A stretch of DNA of 64,000 bases, taken from assembly GCA_029204225.1 (NCBI GenBank), contig CM055101.1, positions 6,323,118 through 6,387,117 of the forward strand, in the 5' to 3' direction. The notes under the pieces were generated by a model that saw only the letters and a program-made list of their open reading frames with translations, had not been told where the DNA came from and searched no databases. The position numbers were made by a program, and so were the translations under genes. This stretch comes from Diphasiastrum complanatum (taxonomy: Eukaryota > Streptophyta > Lycopodiopsida > Lycopodiales > Lycopodiaceae). Each line of letters starts with the position of its first letter. The first letter of the stretch is position 1. Below are positions 57,201 to 64,000 of this stretch, in pieces.

Positions 57201-60200
57201 TTCTTTTCATCAAATCACCGATTGCTTGGCAAATGTTTTCTTCATGACTTTATTACTATGTTGTGAAAGTTTTCTTCAAAATCTTCTAGGGTTTTGATGG
57301 TAGTTTCATCTGTTGTTTTTGGTGGTTCATTTGTTACTCCTTTTGGCAGCTAATTTCCTTATGTGGCATCAACTTAGCTCATTGCCGGAAGCAGGAGTCT
57401 ACTTCATTCTCCCACTATATTGGCCTATCAACAAAATTTGATGGTAGATCTAGTAGCCTTATCAACTCCTGAATTGGCAGCAAGTAACAACCATAAATAT
57501 GGATCCTTTCTTAGTTTCATGTTATGAGCCATACTTCAGAGAGATTGGAAAGATAATGACATTCAATTGCGAGACCACTAGGAGTCTAGATTAGCTAGAA
57601 GTGATAATGGTACTGCATATCATTATGGAATAATGACATGCATGCACTGGGAAATCATTACTTTTTTTTTATTTTGAGCTATTATAAATCTAAGTCTTGT
57701 GAGAGTATCTGTGACTCATTAGTTTGATACATAAGACATTTTCTTATTAGTACTCTTGTGTGTCCCATTACTAGCTTTGTTGGGGGGGGGGGGGGGGGGG
57801 GTGAGGATTGTCATCTTAACATCCTCTACTTGTATTGATTGATTGCATGTGATGATTTTGCTCTCCCAATTTATTTGGATTTGTATCCATTACATTTGAA
57901 TAGTGATCTGATCATATTTTCTAGTCTAGGTCCATGGTATTAACCTGAGCAAGTTGCAGATTCTCATGCGTTTGTGGAAAATGAGACTCTCGAGTAGTCA
58001 CCTAGTTTTAGAGAAGACTTTTTTATGCTTTGACTTCTAAGGATTGTATTGAGCTACTTAGTTACCCTGTGGTAAGAGCATAAAAATTGCACTATACAAA
58101 CAATAAGTAAAGAATACATTTGATTGATTGAGGATATCCATGTAGCTGAGATAGTCTTAGGACATTGCTAGTCCTTACCAAACCTTAATTTCTAATGAAA
58201 TGCTTTTATACATAGTCTACTTTTACATGTTATGACTACATGGTTTTATTAATTATCTATCAAGGAGTTTTTCTGTAATTGCCATATTTACTTTTTCTTT
58301 CTTGCTCAAGATACTTATCCGATTGATGTTAGAGCTATGTAAATGGCATCCACCCTCTATGATCCTTCTATGCATGTCGAATCAAATCTTATTGATGCGA
58401 AGAGGTTTGTGTTATAATTAGGCTACCATCTACATATTAACTTCTTGTAAGCATTTGAATGTTATAAAGCCTTAAAAGAAAAAGTATTGACACACTATCT
58501 TTGCAGAATATGAATCTCGCATTCAAAGATACAGAGAAGCTCCAAATAAACTCCAAGAGGCTGTTAACACGTTCAATTCGGTGAAGCAAGATTTATTGTA
58601 AGTACTTGTTTGTGGTTCATACAAACCATCATTCGTTAGGTGCCAAGCCAAAAACAGAAATGATCTATAATACTCATGCACATGGGTAATCAGACATTCA
58701 TAAGTCCATCTATGTATGTGTACTTACATTTTTGCCATTGTAATACAACTAGCAGTTGTTTTACATGAATCCAAGAACATATATTATGCTCTTGTAAGCT
58801 GGTGATGGAGATTTAACAACCTAAGGTTGTGAATTTTTCCGTATATGCACATTACTGGCTTTTTTTAAGATTTTTCTCTTGCATGCTTATTCCTACTAAA
58901 CTACTAGCTACTCATCCACTATATTTGTTTTGTATGGTACCTGATTTAGGGCCAATGACAATGTCTGTAAGTTAATGATACTATGGGACAAATTAAGGAT
59001 GTTGTCAATATCCATTGCCCATGATAGATGACTTGTGGATTGCTTATGGGGAGCTAAATATTTCACAAGGATTGATCTCAGAACCGGATATCATCAGATT
59101 AGAATTTATCCTAATGACGTGCAAAAAACTAGGTTTTTGATGAGGTTCAAACATTATGAATTCTTAGTATTACCTTTCCAGTTAACAAATGTTCTTGCAA
59201 CATTCCAGCAGATAATGAACGACTTGTTTGATTCATATATGGAGAAGTGTGCAATGGTACAGTAAGAATGTTAAGGAGCACATGAATCATATCAAGACTA
59301 TCTTGTGGATTCTCAAAAGAGAAAAACTTTATGCTAAGAAATACAAATGTGAATTCTTAAGTCAGCATGTCACTGTATTTCAAATTTGGATGGTATTGAG
59401 CACTATAGGTAGAAATTCGTATTGCTGACTTATAACTTCTATGACTCTTTTCACTTCGTTTGTTTTGTCACCTGAGGTAACGACTGTTGCATGGTTAAGG
59501 TAATGTTATCTTGTCCTTTATTTCAGATATTTCCTCAAATGGATTGTGCAGATTTGCTCTTACGCTGGGCGATATCATTGATGGAAATACAACACTTGAA
59601 AAGACACGAGCAGATTTTCATGTTATTTTAGAAATTCTTTGCAAGGTTAGTTCTTTTTTCTTTGATTTGAACAGTCGATGTCCTGCCTTCTTTGGTTACT
59701 CGATTCTAAATGTGGTTCACGTAGCTTCACCGAAGATCTTATTTGAAGTCAAATGATAGTCCACCTGTACATGATGTGCTATGTTGGCCTTTATTGTTTT
59801 TTGAGCAGCCTCTTTTTAAAAAAAATTCAGACTGTTCCAAAAGCTGTAATCTGGTGGAAACTAATTGCAGTTGGATGTGCCAACTTGTCATTTATTGGGC
59901 AATCATTGTTTGTCACTTCCAAGAGATGAAGTGCTCAAAGCACTGAATATGCCAGCAAGGTATTATCAGACTGATCTAAAAGCTGGCTGGAAACTGGTAT
60001 GCTTCTTATTTTAAAATCATAAGTTTGAAGTTCCTTCAGTTGTTGATATGGAACAGAAGTTTTTAATTAACTGCACATCTTATTTCTTATACTGAATTCT
60101 TCAGTGAGATTCATCGTTCTCTTGTTCAATTTTTGTGTCAATGAACTTGCTCAAGAGCGCTTTATTATTGTCTTTTCCATGCCAAATTGCATTTAAGACT

Positions 60201-62307
60201 GATAAGTACATGTCAAGTGTGTAGTACAAGTGGGAGCATATGAAAAGCATCTCCGAAGCTGTAAAAGATAAATGCATGTAATGTAAATCTAAGTACCACT
60301 ACCTATGATAAAAAAACAACATAGGTGATTCTCATGGTATAACTGTGTATGGGAGCGCTTCATAGATGTCTTTGCAATGCCAAAAAGGCATATAATATGA
60401 AGTACATTTCAAATATGTATGAGATGTCTCCGATATAGCTTGTTGAGAAATAATACCAAGTAGAACATGCTTTATGCCCTCATGAGAAAAGGATAAAGTC
60501 TATTGTTTGCAGTCCAATGTAACAGCTCCCAAAGGAGACAACCAATTAGCACCAAAAATAAGATCATAGGGAATAACGTAGAACTCTGCCTATCCAATAA
60601 AATCATCAATCTGCTACTCAAGCTACTAAAAGATTTGGGTGCTAGGAAAGGTATGGGCACTAGCCACTGCGACACAAGCTTACTAGAAAGATTGTTGGTT
60701 TCTTTTTTGCAGCAGTTCATTTCTTCACAGTTGGTTTCTTGACGGCAACTTTCTTTGGCTCTGAATTTCTTCCGAACTTAGCTAGCCTCCTCTAGTGACG
60801 GAGTGTTATGAATATACTTGTCCATATGATAGCCAGTACAAGCATCGGTGATACATCCTTATAGTGGCATCATTTACTTTTACATTGATTTCGGTATTAG
60901 CATGTTATTTGACTTTATTATTGATGTATACACACTCTTTATTACATTTGAGAGGCCTAGGAACACCATTCAATGGTTCCTAATTTGGGTTGTACTGTTT
61001 GGATTTTCGAATTTCCCTCCAATTCATATTGAAGGGAGGTAACTTTTGATGGTATAATTAGCCACTAAAGCTCCTCATTTGGTATCTCCTTATTTTGGGA
61101 ATCTCTTCTACTATTACTCAGGTAGAGCTTAGTCTTAGACACCTATGATATTCAGGTGATGTTCTCAGGTAGAGAACCTTATTCTTTGCCATTTATGTCT
61201 ATTGTTCATGATTTGATACCATACTAAGAAGTAACAATGTGTGGGGTTGTTGCCCATTCAGGTTTTTTTTCCATAAACGCGATTTGATGGAAAATCTTAT
61301 TCGAACCAGCCAATTTCAATTCGAATCAACATCACAATTTGATGGCCATTGAATCAGAAATTCGTGAAACATTGCTTTGTTGGGAAGATCCATCTCTCAA
61401 GAGAAGCTTTCATTGTTTCCCAATTCATCTCTTTTGTACTTTTTTGCATCCTTTTGTTAAATTTTTAGATTGTTGGTCTTCCTATGTAGGGTTCTTCTAC
61501 AACAATTTACAGCACCTAATTCTGATAATTCTTAACTTGATTTTTTTGAATCACATCTTTTTCGAGATATTTAGTAGGTTTCCTTTTCATTTTTTTGTGG
61601 TTTCTTTTGCTAGCATCTACCCTCTATAGCACCTACAGGTGGTGGACAGCCTTCTATCCCTGCTAGCGCCCACTTTTGGTGGTGTTTTCGGCACATTTTC
61701 TTCCTCTATTGCTTGTTCATTCTTACAACAGTAGTGGACTCTCTGAACAGATTCAAATATTTTAAAGTTTACATTTTGAATTTTTATATTTTTAAATTGT
61801 TTTGCAGTAGGACATTTCAAATTGTCTAAAAGGAACTGAGTCACCTTGAAACCACTCGATTTGAATCGACTCGAGCTTTTAACTAGTTTTACACAAGAAG
61901 AATTTGTAGATCACAGTAGCTCGTTGCATAAAACAGCTTTTGGCCCCAATGCTGACACCCAAAAGGCCATGTGTACGAGTGCGTTTTGTTCATCAGCTTG
62001 TTTGTTTGGAGAGGACAATACCTTCCCTTGAAGAAGACAGTAATGCTTCAGCCTTCCGTACCATTGAAGTATCCCACAAATATTGAGGCTTAAGTACATG
62101 GTTCAAGACATATATATACAGGAAATCTCTAAGAATTTGTTTGAAATAAAGGAGACATGGGCTATGACTTTATAATTTAATGCAAGAGGTTAATGCTTTC
62201 GAGCTCTACTTTCCTACATAGATGACGATGTCTGTTTTCATGTGTAGGTTGTATTGGACTCGATGGACATGAGTCTCAACTGGCCAGAGGATACAGAAAA
62301 CTATAAG
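54275..62307 (+). CDS. Calcineurin-like metallophosphoesterase, ADP-ribose/CDP-alcohol diphosphatase-like (5' exons)
   Basis: Five exons with GT-AG borders: 54275-54365, 58507-58597, 59552-59645, 59871-59996, 62248-62307, phases consistent throughout. Exon 1: LFSFGVVADVQYADKDNG, with the DXQ form of metal motif I. Exon 2: EYESRIQRYREAPNKLQEAV. Exon 3: FALTLGDIIDGNTTLEKT (motif II GDXXDG). Exon 4: CHLLGNHCLSLPRDEVLKAL (motif III GNHC) to LKAGWKL. Exon 5: VVLDSMDMSLNWPEDTENYK. The order fits Mn-dependent ADP-ribose/CDP-alcohol diphosphatase, which hydrolyses ADP-ribose and CDP-choline-type substrates, probably in the cytosol. About 154 residues are seen; the C-terminal half with the GHXH motif should lie beyond 64000. 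No defects in the exons. Confidence 0.8.
55240..56540 (+). pseudogene. Copia gag-protease remnant in intron 1
   Basis: Gag part: SESVTDYFTRVEGLRGQLIAV (55548-55620), SLPLAYQNFVMMLP and ELNAILLQEEMRQQNF (55930-56050). A zinc knuckle CFICGKPGHYAEEC lies at 56215-56255. Protease start: WFADSGASKHIT, with the intact DSGA active site, at 56405-56440, then LGDNYICDL in a shifted frame. It is on the gene's sense strand but a separate lineage from CopA-D. Many stops. It lies wholly within intron 1. Confidence 0.8.
55339..55917. repeat. Tandem duplication of copia gag segment
   Basis: Unit 55339-55647 (309 bp) is repeated at 55648-55917 with about 10% differences and some deletion. It duplicates a Gag segment, so the duplication arose after insertion or in the parent element. 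Confidence 0.75.
56541..58506. other. Rest of intron 1
   Basis: No gene recognised. It contains the ORFs 56488-56820 (which starts in copia protease and runs into unrelated sequence) and 57106-57297, both without domains. The G20 run lies at 57782-57801. Confidence 0.35.
57782..57801 (+). repeat. Homopolymer G20
   Basis: Twenty consecutive G followed by TGAGGATTGTC...ATCCTC, which can fold on itself. It could form a G-quadruplex. Its length may be imprecise, since homopolymers are error-prone in sequencing. Confidence 0.8.
59020..59410 (+). pseudogene. Gypsy reverse-transcriptase fragment in intron 2
   Basis: The ORF from 59035: DCLWGAKYFTRIDLRTGYHQ (motif with the first catalytic Asp), KTRFLMRFKHYEFLVLPFQL, ATFQQIMNDLF. 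After a frame change at about 59265: YSKNVKEHMNHIKTIL, KLYAKKYKCEFL. The YXDD site itself is lost at the frame break (sequence near 59240-59265 reads around it). Ty3/gypsy type, inside the host gene's intron 2. Confidence 0.8.
59997..62247. other. Intron 4 of the metallophosphoesterase gene
   Basis: 2.25 kb without a recognised gene. ORFs near 60472-60742 (both strands) and 61339-61629 have no domain I know. Confidence 0.4.
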
Positions 62308-63380
62308 GTGCATAAACTTTTTGTGTATCATTTACTTATGATAGTATAAGATATGATAGGATGCATGTTTTTTGCTTATATGTTTTGCAAATAAATTCTT
62401 AGTACAATTTGCGCTTTACATCCATCTGAAAATTTAAAGTGAGTAACTTCCAATCAAGGTTGAAAATTTAAGAAATTAGTGCACCATCAATTATCACCCA
62501 CCCAAGTGTATGGATAAGGGAAAAATATATGAAAATAGTGCACAAGAGAAGAATGATGCAGGAGTACGGCCATTGGAAATAGATTTTGAGTAGCACATTT
62601 GCAAAATAATTCCAGTTCATTCGTGTAAGAGTAAAAGCCGGCGGGCCTCAATTACCATTTGAGCCTTGTGTTCAAAACCATATTAGTTGACTATTGTACA
62701 GCTTAGGACCAGGATTCAGGCTACGGTAGTGCGCAGGCCTCCTTCACATGAGTCATGGAGAGAGAAGAACGAGAGCTTTATTAATGTCTTTTCCATTCCT
62801 AAAGGCATATAAGACGAACGAGCACATGTCAAGTATGTGGTGCAATTGGGAGCGTATGAAATCTCTCCAAACAATAACGAAAATAAGCTAGTATAACTAC
62901 TAAATGAAAGTACATCTAGTACAAAAGCATAAAACTGCAAATGTAAATGTAAGCATAATACTAATGGTATAACATAATGTCATCTGAGGCCGGATCGGTT
63001 CGTGATCTCCTACGTGAGAAGAAGGATGTAATCTGGAGTTGCACGTCAGGGTGACATAAGTCGTGTCATAATACAAGCATCTCCCTGATCACGAGTGCAA
63101 CACAACGTGGATCCTTAGATACTATACTAGATCTGAGTGTGACTGGTCACTGGTGCATCTCAGAAGAGAGATGGCTTCCTTTGATCTCATACTAGACCGG
63201 GCATCTGAATAGGAAGTGATCCTTAGACTCTATCTTTAAACAGGAACATAGCTAGCAAACCCTTTCCTCTCATGGGGTACCTTGGAAGCCTCCAGTCTCA
63301 ATTCCAAGCTGATGTGATGAGACACGGAGGTGGCCCAATATGAATCTTAGACCATGTGATGATCCCTAATCTAGAAACAA
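62308..63380. other. Start of the next intron, no gene seen
   Basis: After a GTGCAT donor no further exon of the phosphoesterase is visible. The sequence is not repeated in the window and holds no convincing ORF. Confidence 0.4.
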
Positions 63381-63382
63381 AC

Positions 63383-63525
63383 ATTTCCCAACAAAAGGTG
63401 TTCTTGGAAATGCGTTTCCCTGATGGGGAAATGACCATTTCCCAAGGGCATTTCCCATGTTCGGGGAAACGAGATGTGCTGGGAAACATGTTTCCCAGCC
63501 AAAAAGGGCCGGGAAACGCGTTTCG
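63383..63525. repeat. Cluster of GGGAAA/TTTCCC motifs with a perfect 20-bp palindrome
   Basis: At least ten TTTCCC or GGGAAA motifs occur in about 140 bp, several arranged head to head. CTGGGAAACATGTTTCCCAG at 63479-63498 is a perfect palindrome. The ORFs across it are shadows. Confidence 0.75.
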
Positions 63526-63609
63526 CCAACTACGGTCTTTGGAGGCTCACTTTAGTCGTGGAGAGTAGAGCCACATCACCCTTTTTATTCAGGTACTGGC
63601 CTTAGGCCC

Positions 63610-64000
63610 TATTTGGTCACATTTTTAGGACTTGGTCATATTGATTTGGAGTGGGGGTCCTCCCATTTGGGGGGCGCACTATTATCCCTCCAAATCTTCT
63701 GTCTCCCTCTACTTTTGAATTCCTACTTTGGGGTTCATTGGGAGGGTATATATAGGGCAACATTGTAGTCTTTTATTCAGTTGATGATGATTGTTCTTCT
63801 TTAGCCTCATTAAATATTCTCTCTTTCATGCTTTCTAGCCTAAGTTCTGCTTTCTAGCATAGCTAGTGAATCTTAGCTTGTAACTTAGATCCCTCTATGT
63901 CTAAGTGTCTGTCTCATAGATGTGCATTGTTGTCGATTTCGATGACTATCGTGAAATGGGATGCTGGTCTTGTCCTCTGTATTTCTGTCTAGTCTGGACT
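63610..64000 (+). mobile_element. Possible LTR or promoter region with TATA box
   Basis: A TATATATA box stands at 63747-63754 followed by pyrimidine-rich sequence, after a GGCCCTATTTGG-type start near 63606 that recalls transposon or LTR ends. The right end lies outside the window, so it cannot be confirmed. Confidence 0.3.

Overview
The window looks like nuclear DNA of a land plant, probably a seed plant with a large, repeat-rich genome. The evidence is: genes of plant type interrupted by long introns (one host gene has introns of 4.1 and 2.3 kb stuffed with retrotransposon pieces); Ty1/copia and Ty3/gypsy fragments with plant-type primer-binding sites; a plant S1-type (self-incompatibility-protein-like) secreted-protein gene; and AT-rich, heavily decayed sequence with no bacterial gene organisation. 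A gymnosperm would fit, but nothing here proves the species. I found no rRNA, tRNA or CRISPR.

Layout. From 1 to about 51.4 kb the window is a mosaic of repeated blocks, each present two to five times in both orientations. I use these names: GypG (a gypsy family with an LTR of about 1.2 kb, protease pieces, RNase H and linker region), AthL (a 654-bp LTR followed by an Athila-type primer-binding site, with a gag zinc-knuckle piece directly before the LTR), CopA (a copia family with an LTR of about 0.8 kb, gag at 18.2-19.1 kb and pol at 9.1-10.5 and 30.2-31.8 kb), CopB (copia tail with LTR at 44.9 kb), CopC (copia RT piece at 11.5 kb), CopD (minus-strand copia with LTR, gag and integrase at 45.4-47.3 kb), CopE (isolated 802-bp copia-type LTR at 50.6-51.4 kb), block B (a 1.7-kb non-TE-like unit with a recurring 67-codon ORF) and block D (a 0.3-kb unit). 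No element is complete; every coding piece carries stops, frameshifts or deletions.

Embedded in the mosaic are four states of one S1-type gene locus: an apparently intact two-exon gene (24412-25857), a copy truncated by retroelement sequence (14710-15030), a locus whose flanks survive without the gene (junction near 3.69 kb) and a 5' flank only (39.47-39.61 kb). The intact copy has a TATA box, a CT-rich 5' leader and a 1.05-kb intron containing a perfect (CT)124 tract.

From 42.4 to 53 kb lie the less ordinary items: a coiled-coil ORF in one unbroken frame whose premature stops are all C-to-T type; a spliced ORF set of a family I cannot name (47.4-49.1 kb); a hAT-type transposase remnant with BED zinc finger (49.4-50.35 kb); and a fragment resembling the tail of a non-LTR reverse transcriptase ORF (52.3-52.9 kb).

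From 54275 to the end runs the best-supported host gene, the first five exons of a metallophosphoesterase resembling Mn-dependent ADP-ribose/CDP-alcohol diphosphatase. Its remaining exons should lie beyond 64000. Its intron 1 holds a copia gag-protease remnant with an internal tandem duplication, and intron 2 holds a gypsy RT remnant.
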